Part shown: positions 42,020-50,881 of the stretch, in pieces
Numbering within the stretch: position 1 is the first letter of the stretch
How the letters are laid out: the number at the start of each line of letters is the position of its first letter
Assembly (NCBI RefSeq): GCF_004769235.1
Contig: NZ_RQFG01000019.1
Location: forward strand, 744,001 to 808,000
Length of the DNA: 64,000 bases
Reading direction: 5' to 3'
Source of the DNA: Leptospira kanakyensis
GTDB taxonomy: Bacteria > Spirochaetota > Leptospiria > Leptospirales > Leptospiraceae
Made by a program: the position numbers and the translations under genes
The notes under the pieces: model-generated
Told to the model about the DNA's origin: nothing
Seen by the model: the letters and a program-made list of their open reading frames with translations, nothing else
Databases searched by the model: none

Positions 42020-43755
42020 AACTCCATAAAAAGAACCGCTATATCATCGTGAATGATTCTTTCTTTATCGATGAGGCAATTGGCGATCATTTTTTTAAGT
42101 AAGGCATCTGTGGAATCGGATACCGAAATCATTTCTGAAAGTTCTTGTAAAAAGATATCAAGCCCAATGTATCCACCGGTTTCTTCTTCTAATTCATAAA
42201 TTCCATCAGAGTATAAAAGTAACCGGTCCCCCTCTTCAAAAGTTTTGGAAATGGTTTTCCCTTCCCAAGTATCCAGGAGTAAGATGGGATACATTTCATC
42301 TTTAACCAGTTTCATCACTTTTTCATTTTTTTTCCAAAACACAACAGGTGGATGTCCGGCAAAACTAAACTCGGCCCTTCTTTCCTTGGGAAACAAACGA
42401 AGGACACAAGCAGAGATATGGTGTTTAAAGATAATGGTTTTTAACTCCAAATGCATGGCAGCAAGAATTGCCGCAGGACTTGATTCTAACTTGGAATGTT
42501 TTTTAAAAGATACAGCTGCTATTCCAGAAACGAGAGCGGAAGAAATTCCATGACCAGAAATATCTCCAAAAAATATATCAATGCGATCCTCTGTTGGTTT
42601 CTCATACAAAATTAAGTCACCTCCGATTTCATCATAAGGCAGAAACCGAGATTGAATTTTTACATTCGGAATTTCTCCAAAATCTTTTGCAACCCATGCC
42701 TCTTGGGTGAGTTTGGCAAGAGCCAAATCCTCTTTTACATCAGAATAAAACCTTTGTAAGATTTTTTCTTTTTTCATCAGTTTGATTTCGTTTTTTGCAC
42801 GAACCAAACCTTGGGAAACAAACCCAGCAATCAAACCTAACAGTTGTTTGGTTTCCTCCGACCAGTCCCCTATCCTTTCAAAGGTGGTAATTCCGAGAAT
42901 CCCAATCACACTTCCTTCGTCTCGTAATCCCACAACCAGAATGGAACGGACTTCGGCTCGTTTGAAAAGATCCAGATGCCAAGGTTCATCAACAAGAAGT
43001 GAAGTGTCCGCAATATGAATCACACCATCGGAGGCAAGAATCCCCAATCGTTCAGGATTCATTTTTGCTATGGGTAATTTGGTTCCGACTTGGAATAGAG
43101 AGGGCATACCTTCCAGCACCCATTCGTGGGAAACAGAAAGGAATTGTTTGTCTGGTGAAATTTCGGCCGCAAAAACCCGATCCCCTCTAGAGTATTTGCC
43201 GAGTTCTTCTAAGGCAAACTGGATGGCGTCGGATACAAATTCAGCCTTGGAATGGACAAAGGTTTTGGATACTTCGGTAACAATTTGTGAAAACCGCAAT
43301 AGTCCAGAAAGTTTGACCTCAGATTCTCTAATGGAAGAAATTTCTATTTGTTGGCCCCAAATCCGGATCAGATGTCCGTCATCCACTTGGCCATGAGAGT
43401 TCATTAAAAAAATCCGTTGGTTGCCGTCAGACAACTCCACAAAGTATTCGTAATTCTCTAATTGGTAAGAGTCAGCGATGAACTTACGGAGCAAATAAAC
43501 AGATTTTAAACCAACCAAGTCTTTTAAATACTTACCGATGATTTCTTGAACCGTTTGGTATCCATAAAACCTTGCCATGGCCAAGTTACAGTCTCGGACA
43601 ATGCTGCGGCTCCAGATATAATGTAACTGCTCCTCATCGGGAAGAGAGATAGGCATAGGAATGTCTAACTCATAACACCAAATGGCATCTTTGGAAAGGT
43701 GGATGAAGCTCTCTAAGTGTTGGTAACGACCATAATCGGGTTGTCGAGAACTCAT
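42016..43755 (-). CDS. PAS-GAF-SpoIIE phosphatase
   Basis: 579 residues, with no membrane helix. A PAS-like region (about 10-140) is followed by a GAF domain (about 150-315: FALEELGKYSRGDRVFAAEIS, VRSILVVGLRDEGSVIGILGI). A short coiled linker joins a SpoIIE-type phosphatase (about 370-579) with intact metal motifs: YDEIGGDLIL, FGDISGHGISSALV, LLYSDGIYE and HDDIAVLFME. It is a cytoplasmic signal integrator expected to dephosphorylate a STAS antagonist. It is monocistronic; the 361-bp gap upstream belongs to glnA control. Confidence 0.9.
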   Translation of the reverse strand: MSSRQPDYGRYQHLESFIHLSKDAIWCYELDIPMPISLPDEEQLHYIWSRSIVRDCNLAMARFYGYQTVQEIIGKYLKDLVGLKSVYLLRKFIADSYQLENYEYFVELSDGNQRIFLMNSHGQVDDGHLIRIWGQQIEISSIRESEVKLSGLLRFSQIVTEVSKTFVHSKAEFVSDAIQFALEELGKYSRGDRVFAAEISPDKQFLSVSHEWVLEGMPSLFQVGTKLPIAKMNPERLGILASDGVIHIADTSLLVDEPWHLDLFKRAEVRSILVVGLRDEGSVIGILGITTFERIGDWSEETKQLLGLIAGFVSQGLVRAKNEIKLMKKEKILQRFYSDVKEDLALAKLTQEAWVAKDFGEIPNVKIQSRFLPYDEIGGDLILYEKPTEDRIDIFFGDISGHGISSALVSGIAAVSFKKHSKLESSPAAILAAMHLELKTIIFKHHISACVLRLFPKERRAEFSFAGHPPVVFWKKNEKVMKLVKDEMYPILLLDTWEGKTISKTFEEGDRLLLYSDGIYELEEETGGYIGLDIFLQELSEMISVSDSTDALLKKMIANCLIDKERIIHDDIAVLFMEF

Positions 43756-43906
43756 CTAGATTCTAACCTTTAAGATTCTTCGGCCATTGCCACAAAAAAA
43801 ACATATTTAATTGAGAATCCGAAATTTTTCTGAATTCTTTCCGAAAATGATTCGATTCCGTTGACCAAAATCCCCCATTCGTAGATAGTATTTCGAAATG
43901 GCGGAA

Positions 43907-43940
43907 GCTTAAATTACGCATTTTTGCGATATATTTAAGC
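43907..43940. promoter_or_regulatory. Nested dyad upstream of the glnA promoter
   Basis: GCTTAAAT (43907-43914) and ATTTAAGC (43933-43940) form a perfect 8-bp inverted repeat. Inside lies a second one, CGCA-TTTT-TGCG (43917-43928). TTTTGC/GCAAAA (43922-43944) gives a further overlapping dyad. The centre lies roughly 145 bp before the expected sigma-54 start, a usual distance for an enhancer-binding protein site. The rest of the 43756-44116 gap holds no convincing gene. Confidence 0.45.
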
Positions 43941-44042
43941 AAAATGTTTTCAATAAAAGCATTTCGTTGACTATTTGGGCAATCGAATTCATTCAATTTG
44001 CTTAGAAACTCCACGAAACCCTTATATTTAGGTCGAAATGCC

Positions 44043-44060
44043 TTGGTATAAATCTTGCAT
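44043..44060 (+). promoter_or_regulatory. Sigma-54 (-24/-12) promoter of glnA
   Basis: TTGG (44043-44046) and TTGCAT (44055-44060) give the invariant GG and GC doublets with exactly 10 bp between them. The -24 element is partly degenerate (TTGGTAT instead of TTGGCAC). Transcription should start near 44070, leaving a leader of about 47 nt that contains AAGGAG (44105-44110). Sigma-54 control of glnA is typical nitrogen regulation. Confidence 0.65.
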
Positions 44061-44116
44061 TTAATGAGACATCAGATTACAACAATCAGACCGACCTCTG
44101 AAAGAAGGAGAATCAA

Positions 44117-45577
44117 ATGCAGTTCGCAACCCCAAAATTTACTTCCGGAAAGGAAGTGGTTGAGTATGCCAAAAAAAATGGAGTCATTTTCTACGACTTC
44201 CGCTTCACGGATATCAAAGGAATGTGGCATCACGTTTCTTATTATGTGAATTCAGTTGATGAAGAAACATTCAAAGGAATTCCTTTTGATGGATCTTCCA
44301 TTGCTCGTTGGCAGCCAATCAATGCTTCTGACATGCAACTACACCCAGAAATTTCTACGGCTTTTTTGGATCCGTTCACTGCTGACAAAACACTCGTTAT
44401 GTTTTGTGACGTATGGGACATCTACAAAAAACAATACTATGAAAAATGCCCACGTTCCATTGCGAAAAAAGCATTAGATTTCATGAACAAATCCGGAATT
44501 GCAGACACTGCGTATTTTGGTCCAGAAAATGAATTCTTTGTTTTTGACAGTCTACGTGTTCGTGATGAAATTAACTGCCAATACTATGAATTAGATTCTA
44601 ACGAAGGGATCTGGAACACTCACTCTGAAATTCCAGGAACAAGCAATACAGGAAAAATCAACTTCAACTCCGGACACCGTCCTGGAACTAAAGGTGGATA
44701 CTTCCCAGTAGCTCCTATTGACTCTCAAGTTGACCTCCGTGCTGAATTTGTAAAAACTCTAGAAGCTATCGGAATGGAAACTTTCGTGGTTCACCACGAA
44801 GTAGCACAAGCACAAGGGGAAATTGGTGTTAAGTTTGGAACTTTGATTGAAGCAGCTGATAACGTTCAAAAGCTAAAATACATCGTGAAGATGGTGGCTC
44901 ATAGACACGGAAAAACTGCTACTTTTATGCCAAAACCACTTTTTGGTGATAACGGTAACGGTATGCACGTTCATATCTCTCTTTGGAAAGGTGGAAAAAA
45001 CCTTTTTGCTGGAGACAAATACCAAGGTCTTTCTGACTTCGCGTTCAACTATGTTGGTGGAGTTTTGAAATATGCAAGAGCTTGTGCTGCGTTCACTAAC
45101 GCATCTACTAACTCTTACAAACGACTCATTCCTGGATTCGAAGCTCCTTCTATCTTAGCATACTCTGCTCAGAACCGTTCTGCTTCTTGCCGTATTCCTT
45201 TTGTTAGCGGTGAAAAAGCAAAACGTGTGGAATTCCGATTCCCAGATTCAACAGCTAACCCTTATTTGGCGTTTGCTTCACTTCTTATGGCTGGTATGGC
45301 TGGTGTTGCTGAAAAAATCGATCCAGGTCCTGCTCGTGAAGAAGATCTTTTTGAACTTTCATTGGATGAAATCCGTGAAAAAGGAATCCGCCAAATGCCT
45401 CACACACTTCGTGAAGCAATGGAAGAGATGCTTGCTCAAAGAGAAATTTTCAAACAAGGTGATGTGTTTACAGAAAACTTTCTACAAACATACCAACACT
45501 ACAAGTTTGAAACAGAAATTTGGCCATGGGAAGGTCGCCCTCACCCATACGAATTCCTCACTACTTACTCTTGTTAA
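44117..45577 (+). CDS. glnA: Glutamine synthetase, type I
   Basis: 486 residues. It condenses glutamate and ammonia using ATP. GSI landmarks: [23 protein letters not shown] (metal Glu), [15 protein letters not shown], the ATP loop [31 protein letters not shown] and RVEFRFPD. The residue matching the adenylylated Tyr397 of E. coli is Phe412 ([10 protein letters not shown] in place of KNLYDLPPEE), so covalent control by GlnE should be impossible. It is preceded by a sigma-54 promoter and followed by a strong terminator, so it is a single-gene unit. Confidence 0.96.
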   Translation: MQFATPKFTSGKEVVEYAKKNGVIFYDFRFTDIKGMWHHVSYYVNSVDEETFKGIPFDGSSIARWQPINASDMQLHPEISTAFLDPFTADKTLVMFCDVWDIYKKQYYEKCPRSIAKKALDFMNKSGIADTAYFGPENEFFVFDSLRVRDEINCQYYELDSNEGIWNTHSEIPGTSNTGKINFNSGHRPGTKGGYFPVAPIDSQVDLRAEFVKTLEAIGMETFVVHHEVAQAQGEIGVKFGTLIEAADNVQKLKYIVKMVAHRHGKTATFMPKPLFGDNGNGMHVHISLWKGGKNLFAGDKYQGLSDFAFNYVGGVLKYARACAAFTNASTNSYKRLIPGFEAPSILAYSAQNRSASCRIPFVSGEKAKRVEFRFPDSTANPYLAFASLLMAGMAGVAEKIDPGPAREEDLFELSLDEIREKGIRQMPHTLREAMEEMLAQREIFKQGDVFTENFLQTYQHYKFETEIWPWEGRPHPYEFLTTYSC

Positions 45578-45585
45578 GAGAAAAG

Positions 45586-45612
45586 GCCCCGGTAACCCCG
45601 GGGCTTTTTTTT
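45586..45612 (+). terminator. Intrinsic terminator of glnA
   Basis: GCCCCGG (45586-45592) pairs with CCGGGGC (45598-45604) around a 5-nt loop, followed by eight Ts. It starts 8 bp after the glnA stop codon and is one of the strongest terminators in the window. Confidence 0.93.
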
Positions 45613-45689
45613 GTTTACCATTCTTAATCTCTTCAAAAAATGACAAAAGAACTAAAGATTTAGTTCAACCAAACGATCTAAGGTGATAG

Positions 45690-45766
45690 GGCGAGGTAGC
45701 TCAGATGGTTAGAGCACAGGATTCATAACCCTGAGGTCACGGGTTCGACTCCCGTCTTCGCTACCA
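45690..45766 (+). tRNA. tRNA-Met (CAU), CCA encoded
   Basis: Acceptor GGCGAGG/CTTCGCT (with two G-U pairs), D-arm GCTCAGATGGTTAGAGC, anticodon loop TTCATAA (CAT) and T-arm ACGGGTTCGACTCCCGT. The acceptor and D-arm resemble elongator tRNA-Met rather than tRNA-Ile2. The anticodon stem CAGGA/CCCTG has an A-C mismatch next to the loop. Unlike the other two tRNAs here, ACCA is encoded. The gene starts 77 bp after the glnA terminator. Confidence 0.95.
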
Positions 45767-45785
45767 AAGATCGAGAGGACAAGGT

Positions 45786-46076
45786 ATGAAAAAAACAAAC
45801 CGTTTGTTTTCAATTCTGGTTCTGGTATTATTTGCCGGATCCATCCAAGCAGCTGACTTTCCTAAATGTAAAGAGGCCTGCGATAAGTTTTACACCTGCA
45901 CAGTGCAAGTGAACCCAAATGCTTCTGAAGAGCAAAAAAACACCCTCAAAAAAGGTTGTGAGTTCAATTGCAACCGACCTAAATACTACAACAAAATTGC
46001 GGGATGCCTCACTAGCGGTGACTCTTGTAAATCTTTCTCTTCTTGCATTATGAAAGAAATGCAAGCCAACAAATAA
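45786..46076 (+). CDS. Small exported Cys-rich protein
   Basis: 96 residues. A signal peptide (KKTNRLFSILVLVLFAGSIQAA) is followed by a mature part of about 73 residues with eight cysteines: CKEAC, CT, GCEFNC, GC, CKSFSSC and related spacings. The CX3C pairs resemble a disulfide-bonded helical hairpin. The function is unknown. A periplasmic disulfide-stabilised binding protein is an inference from composition. GAGAGGACAAGG precedes the ATG. It begins only 19 bp after tRNA-Met, so the two may share a transcript. Confidence 0.8.
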   Translation: MKKTNRLFSILVLVLFAGSIQAADFPKCKEACDKFYTCTVQVNPNASEEQKNTLKKGCEFNCNRPKYYNKIAGCLTSGDSCKSFSSCIMKEMQANK

Positions 46077-46100
46077 CAAAAGATCTTTGGTTTAAAAACA

Positions 46101-46140
46101 AAAAAAGGTAAGGCTGTCTAAAACAGACCTTACCTTTTTT
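46101..46140. terminator. Bidirectional terminator between the Cys-rich gene and smc
   Basis: GGTAAGG (46107-46113) pairs with CCTTACC (46128-46134), extended by CTGT/ACAG with one bulged A. A-tracts on the left and T-tracts on the right give T-runs for both directions. It separates convergent genes. Confidence 0.9.
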
Positions 46141-46165
46141 AGCGTACGTAAAGAACGGAACCGAC

Positions 46166-48949
46166 TTAGTTGTCAGTTCCGGTTTTTTGTGAGATTTGTT
46201 TGGATAGAGATTTTGCTTCATCCAAACGAAGGGAAAGGATCTTTGAGATTCCGGGTTCTTCGTTGGTGACTCCAAAAATAGCATTGGCGCGTGAGATCGT
46301 AGACTGTGCATGGGAGACCACAATAAACTGAGTTTTGTCTTTGAACCGATCAAGGATCTGACAGAACCTAAGTTTATTGGCCTCATCCAGGGCCGCATCA
46401 ATCTCATCTAGGAAACAAAATGGGCTTGGTTTTACCATGTAGATGGCAAAGAGAAGTGCAATTGCTGTAAGAGACTTCTCTCCCCCAGATAACAATCGTA
46501 AGTTCTGAACATGTTTGCCTGGAGGTTCTGCCATAATCTCCACTCCGGAATTGAGAGAGTCTTCTTTTTCCGTAAGTTCGAGTGTTGCCCTTCCTCCATT
46601 GAATAATGTAGAAAAAGTTTCCTGGAAGTTTTGTTTGATTTTTTCAAAGGTTTCTTGGAAAAGTTTTTCGGACTCTTCGTTGATTCGTTTCAAAACTTCT
46701 TCAATGTCTTTTTTAGAACTTTCAATATCGATCTTTTGTTTATGATTGTGTTCGTAAATTTCTTTGATATTACGATATTCTTCAATCGCAAGTGGATTGA
46801 TGGAACCTAGAAGTTGGATCTCCGATTTGGCAGAACGTAATCTTCTTTCCTCTGCCTTTTGGTCCAGTTCTAGTCCCCCACGTTCTGTTTCCAATTCAGA
46901 ATCGGTTAGGGAATAATCATTGTACAATTCTTCCACGAGGGAATCAATTTGAACTTTGAGTGCGGAACTGGTTCTTTCTTTTTCAGAAAGTAAAGGGAGA
47001 AGGTTTTGGAACACTTCTTGGTTTTTTGTGATATTGGATTTGATTCCAGAAATTTCCTCAACAAGGGATTGTAAGGTTTCTTTTTCAGATTCCAAAATGC
47101 GACTCATAGAAAGGAACTCTTGGTAGGATTCTTCGATTTCTTTTTCTAAAACCTCAACTTCCTTCTCCAAACTATCTTTCTTTTCACGAATGACAGATTC
47201 TTGTTCCTTTGCACCTAAAATTCGTTTTTGAATCTCACCAATCCTTTCATCAAGGACTGCAATTTCTTTCTGTTGGTTTTCCAAACGAGAGTTAGATTCG
47301 AGAAGTTTTTTCTCAAGTTCCACAATATGGGTTCTTGTTTCTTCCCAATGACTTCTGTGCAAAATAATATTACTTTGGTGATCCCGAATTCCCCGTGTTA
47401 GGTTTTCGTTTTCTAAAATTAAATCTTCGATTTCTTGGTCTATGGATTCTTTTTTAGAAAGAATTCCGTCTTTATCAAAAAGTAGATTTCTAAAATCGTC
47501 CTCTCTTTTCAAAAACGAAGTTAATTTTTCGGAATAACGGTTTAACTGAATTTCTTTTAAGTTAGAAATTCCATCACTCAGTTTAGAAGATTCTAAGCTG
47601 TTAAGAGCTGATTCTAATTTGTTCTGATACAAATTTAAATCAGAAAGAAGGTCTGCTTTGTCTGCATTACGAATTTCTTCACCTTCTCTCGATTCTCTTT
47701 TTTTATTTTCTAACTCTTGGATGAGTTCGAGTATGACTGTTTTTTGTTTGTCCCGAAGGGTGATATGGCGTTTTTCATTTTCGCTAATCCTACCTTCTTT
47801 TTCTTCAATGGACTTTTCTTCTTCTTTGATGGAAAGTTCTAAGGATACACGTTTTGATTCCAATCCTTGGATCTCTTCTTGCAACGTGGATTGAATTTCT
47901 CTTTGGCGTTCGTTTTCCAACTCAATGGCACGTTTTTCCACTTCGAGTTTGATGGTGGCTTGGTTTTCTGTTTCTAAAGCAGAAAGAATTTCCCCTATTC
48001 GAAGTTCATATTCCAAAATAAAGGTTTTGTTTTTGGCTATTTTTTCTTTCTGGATTTGGCTTTTAGAAAGATGATCGAATAACTTTTTATCGATTTCGGC
48101 GATTTCCCTTTCTTTGGCCTCTTTGGTGGTTTCTTTTTCAGAAATCAGATTCGTTTCGTTTTGAATGAGTGATAAAATCGATTTGTTTTTTTCTCGAATC
48201 TCGAGTAGATCTTCATCCGACTTTTTCATACGACGTTTGAAATCTCTGAGTTTTAAAAATCGCAAGTTTTTGTCCGATTCATCCAAATCGGATTTAAGTT
48301 TGAAGTATTGTTCTGCCTTTTCGGATTGTTTTTCTTTGACTTCCAGGTCTTTCACCATAGAATTCATAATGTCTTGGATGCGAAGAAGGTTTTGGTTGGT
48401 ATCATCCAACTTCTTTGTGGCTTCTTTGCGATCCAGTTTGAACCGAGAAACACCAGCAGCCTCTTCAAAGATAGCCCTTCTTTCTTCTGGTTTGGAATTG
48501 AGGATTTGGTCCACACGGCCTTGTTCTAAAATGCTATAACTAGATTTACCAATTCCTGTATCGAGTAAGGTTTTTTCGATATCCTTTCTTGTGGTTCTGA
48601 TATCATTGAGATAATATTCGTTTTCCCCATCAGGATACAAACGACGAGTGATTTTTACCGACGGATAATCAATGTTGAAAAAATGGTCATCGTTATCAAA
48701 AAGAATGGAAACCTCGGAAAATCCAGCAGGTCGCCTACTCTCTGTTCCATGGAAGATGACATCATCCATCTTTTCACCGCGGAGTCCTTTGGCACTTTTT
48801 TCACCAAAGACCCATTTGACCGAATCGACGATATTTGATTTCCCCGAACCATTCGGCCCGACGACAGCAGTAAACCCAGGATCAAAATTGATCTCTGTTT
48901 CATCCGCAAATGTTTTGAATCCAACAATACTTAGGCTCTTTAAATGCAT
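46166..48949 (-). CDS. smc: Smc chromosome-segregation ATPase lacking a visible hinge
   Basis: 927 residues, about 250 shorter than typical bacterial Smc. The N-terminal head has Walker A GPNGSGKS (31-38), with [11 protein letters not shown] and EEAAGVSRF. The C-terminal head has NPLAIEEY, signature [14 protein letters not shown] and Walker [15 protein letters not shown]. Between them (about 170-730) the sequence reads as uninterrupted heptad-type coiled coil. The globular hinge, usually marked by Gly-rich dimer motifs and a GRATFLPL-like end, is not seen. A hinge-less Smc is described in Borrelia, so this may be a spirochaetal trait. scpA/scpB are not nearby. Confidence 0.92.
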   Translation of the reverse strand: MHLKSLSIVGFKTFADETEINFDPGFTAVVGPNGSGKSNIVDSVKWVFGEKSAKGLRGEKMDDVIFHGTESRRPAGFSEVSILFDNDDHFFNIDYPSVKITRRLYPDGENEYYLNDIRTTRKDIEKTLLDTGIGKSSYSILEQGRVDQILNSKPEERRAIFEEAAGVSRFKLDRKEATKKLDDTNQNLLRIQDIMNSMVKDLEVKEKQSEKAEQYFKLKSDLDESDKNLRFLKLRDFKRRMKKSDEDLLEIREKNKSILSLIQNETNLISEKETTKEAKEREIAEIDKKLFDHLSKSQIQKEKIAKNKTFILEYELRIGEILSALETENQATIKLEVEKRAIELENERQREIQSTLQEEIQGLESKRVSLELSIKEEEKSIEEKEGRISENEKRHITLRDKQKTVILELIQELENKKRESREGEEIRNADKADLLSDLNLYQNKLESALNSLESSKLSDGISNLKEIQLNRYSEKLTSFLKREDDFRNLLFDKDGILSKKESIDQEIEDLILENENLTRGIRDHQSNIILHRSHWEETRTHIVELEKKLLESNSRLENQQKEIAVLDERIGEIQKRILGAKEQESVIREKKDSLEKEVEVLEKEIEESYQEFLSMSRILESEKETLQSLVEEISGIKSNITKNQEVFQNLLPLLSEKERTSSALKVQIDSLVEELYNDYSLTDSELETERGGLELDQKAEERRLRSAKSEIQLLGSINPLAIEEYRNIKEIYEHNHKQKIDIESSKKDIEEVLKRINEESEKLFQETFEKIKQNFQETFSTLFNGGRATLELTEKEDSLNSGVEIMAEPPGKHVQNLRLLSGGEKSLTAIALLFAIYMVKPSPFCFLDEIDAALDEANKLRFCQILDRFKDKTQFIVVSHAQSTISRANAIFGVTNEEPGISKILSLRLDEAKSLSKQISQKTGTDN

Positions 48950-49027
48950 ATATGTTTCGCCGTTCGATTTCCCTGTTTCCCGGTTGACACCACTTGGGAG
49001 ACATAAGAAAAAACCTTAGATAGTATT

Positions 49028-50881
49028 ATGTCCCAAATTATCGATCCCATTTCCAGTGAAATTTTTGAAAGGAAGCCATACTTACAAAATTATTTCAAAA
49101 ACTTTGCCTCCGGAAATCTTTGGGAATTGGGTTCAGCCAAGAAACCAGGGGAATATTATGTCTCATTAAATGGGGAACCTCTCTCTTCCTCCTTCTCCCC
49201 CCTAACACAAGCAATCCGACTTTTGGACACTTATTCTTTACGGTCGACAGATATCGTTATTTTGTTCGGACTTGGAAACCCGCATCTCATTCAAAAAATC
49301 AGCGAAACTTTGGCACCGGGACAAATTTTGATTCTTATCGGCGACGACGAAACACTAATTCCTGTTATTTGGGATCAAATTTTAAAACCAGTTTTACAAA
49401 TCCCAGGTAGGCATTTGTTTTCAGGAGATGTTTTTTTTCCCTTATTTTTTAACTATTTAGAGTCCTTACCCATTGAACGAGTGAGTGGACTGAAAGTCAT
49501 TCGGAACCCAACCGACACAAATAGAAACCCCATCTATCGCGAGTTAGAAGAGAAAACACAAACCGTGTTTTCTGCTAAAATGAGTGACCTACTGACCAAG
49601 TTTGAATTTGAAAGGTTATGGATTAAAAACTCCATTTGGAATTTGGTTCATGTAGGAAAAAAATCACCGGTCCGTTATCCCATCTCTTCTTTGAGAGACA
49701 AGTTCAAAGGACTTACTGCCGTTCTCGTATCTGCTGGCCCATCTTTACGTAAGAACCTTCCTTGGTTGCAATCGGTCAGAGATAAAGTTTTTGTTTTATC
49801 TTGTGATACTTCTCTCAAAGTTCTCATCAAAGCGGGAATTCAGGCAGATGGGGTTGTCACACTGGATGCCCAAACCAATTCCTTTTTTCACTTTATGGGT
49901 GAGTCTCTAACCCAAATCCCTCTTTTTGCTGATTTGGTCAGCTCCCCCACACTTCTGCGGGAACCAATGTTCCAATCGGTAGTCCATTCGGTAACGGCTA
50001 AATACCAAGTGGATCCCGAAGGATCTCTAGTCCGGGAAGTCACGGCAGGAGGGGAACTCGCCGAACAGGTATTTACCGAAGTGGGTGACATCCAATCTGG
50101 CGGATCTGTGGCTACCACTGCCTTTGATATGCTTCGGTATATGGGATTTACTTCTGTGTATTTTCTTGGCCAAGACTTGGCGTATTCAGGAAGGGAAATC
50201 CATTCCACAGGGACACATCACAATGAAAAATGGCTCACCCTACTTGGTAGAAAAAAAAGTTTAGAACATATCAATGAAGTGATCATTCGTAAAAGGGAAA
50301 CTAGATTTGTTCCCAGGGCCGGTAGTGAGACTTCCGTTCTTACCGATTATGTTTTGGATTTGTACAGGCACTGGTTTGAAGAATCCGCAAACACAGTAAC
50401 TGAAATGAACCTCTTCAATGTCAATGAAGATGGGGCAGAAATTGCAGGGATCCAATCCCTATCTCCCGAGAGAGCAAATGAAAAATTAACAGAAACACCA
50501 AACCACAACTATCCTTGGCGGGAACTTCCCATTTGGAAATTAAGTTTGGAAGATGGGATCCCCTCCTACTTACACCCCCAAGGTTCTGAAAGTTTATACC
50601 AACGAATCCAAAAGGATTTGGAGTTTATGGAAGCTGGCTTAAAGAGTTTTGAAGAGAACCCGGTGATTTCGTCCTTTCAGGAATCAGACATTTGGATTTG
50701 GATGAGGGAACAGTCCTATTTAAGAAGGATGGTGCGTAAAACAGAGATTTACATTTTGCGCCATAAGGATTTGGAACTAACTCGCAAGAACCAACTCATG
50801 ATCCAATCCATCAAAAAAGAAATTCGTTATTTGAAACGAAGTCTTTATCCAATGATGGATTCATTTCCTGAAAAAGGATGA
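49028..50881 (+). CDS. Maf/DUF115 protein (MptE-like, motility accessory factor family)
   Basis: 617 residues. The central DUF115 domain (about 220-430) has LTAVLVSAGPSLRKNLPWLQ, FVLSCDTSLKVLIKAGI, GVVTLDAQ and YFLGQDLAYSGREIHSTGT, all typical of Maf proteins. Maf proteins transfer nonulosonic acids to flagellins in other bacteria. DUF115 relatives also include archaeal MptE. Spirochaetes have periplasmic flagella, so a role in flagellar or envelope glycosylation is an inference. It is divergent from smc by 78 bp. Its last 37 bp overlap a convergent gene. Confidence 0.85.
   Translation: MSQIIDPISSEIFERKPYLQNYFKNFASGNLWELGSAKKPGEYYVSLNGEPLSSSFSPLTQAIRLLDTYSLRSTDIVILFGLGNPHLIQKISETLAPGQILILIGDDETLIPVIWDQILKPVLQIPGRHLFSGDVFFPLFFNYLESLPIERVSGLKVIRNPTDTNRNPIYRELEEKTQTVFSAKMSDLLTKFEFERLWIKNSIWNLVHVGKKSPVRYPISSLRDKFKGLTAVLVSAGPSLRKNLPWLQSVRDKVFVLSCDTSLKVLIKAGIQADGVVTLDAQTNSFFHFMGESLTQIPLFADLVSSPTLLREPMFQSVVHSVTAKYQVDPEGSLVREVTAGGELAEQVFTEVGDIQSGGSVATTAFDMLRYMGFTSVYFLGQDLAYSGREIHSTGTHHNEKWLTLLGRKKSLEHINEVIIRKRETRFVPRAGSETSVLTDYVLDLYRHWFEESANTVTEMNLFNVNEDGAEIAGIQSLSPERANEKLTETPNHNYPWRELPIWKLSLEDGIPSYLHPQGSESLYQRIQKDLEFMEAGLKSFEENPVISSFQESDIWIWMREQSYLRRMVRKTEIYILRHKDLELTRKNQLMIQSIKKEIRYLKRSLYPMMDSFPEKG

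Noticed and set aside
43763..44014. 83-codon open frame on the minus strand in the glnA upstream gap
   Set aside because: Poor codon use, no ribosome binding site, and it covers the nested dyad and promoter-like region. The region is better explained as regulatory.
45690..45766. tRNA-Ile2 (CAU with modified C)
   Set aside because: The acceptor stem and D-arm resemble elongator tRNA-Met. Reading alone cannot fully exclude Ile2, but Met is more likely.
48983..49027. TTGACA at 48983-48988 as promoter of the Maf-like gene
   Set aside because: No -10 element lies at 16-18 bp. The only TA-rich hexamer is 27 bp away.
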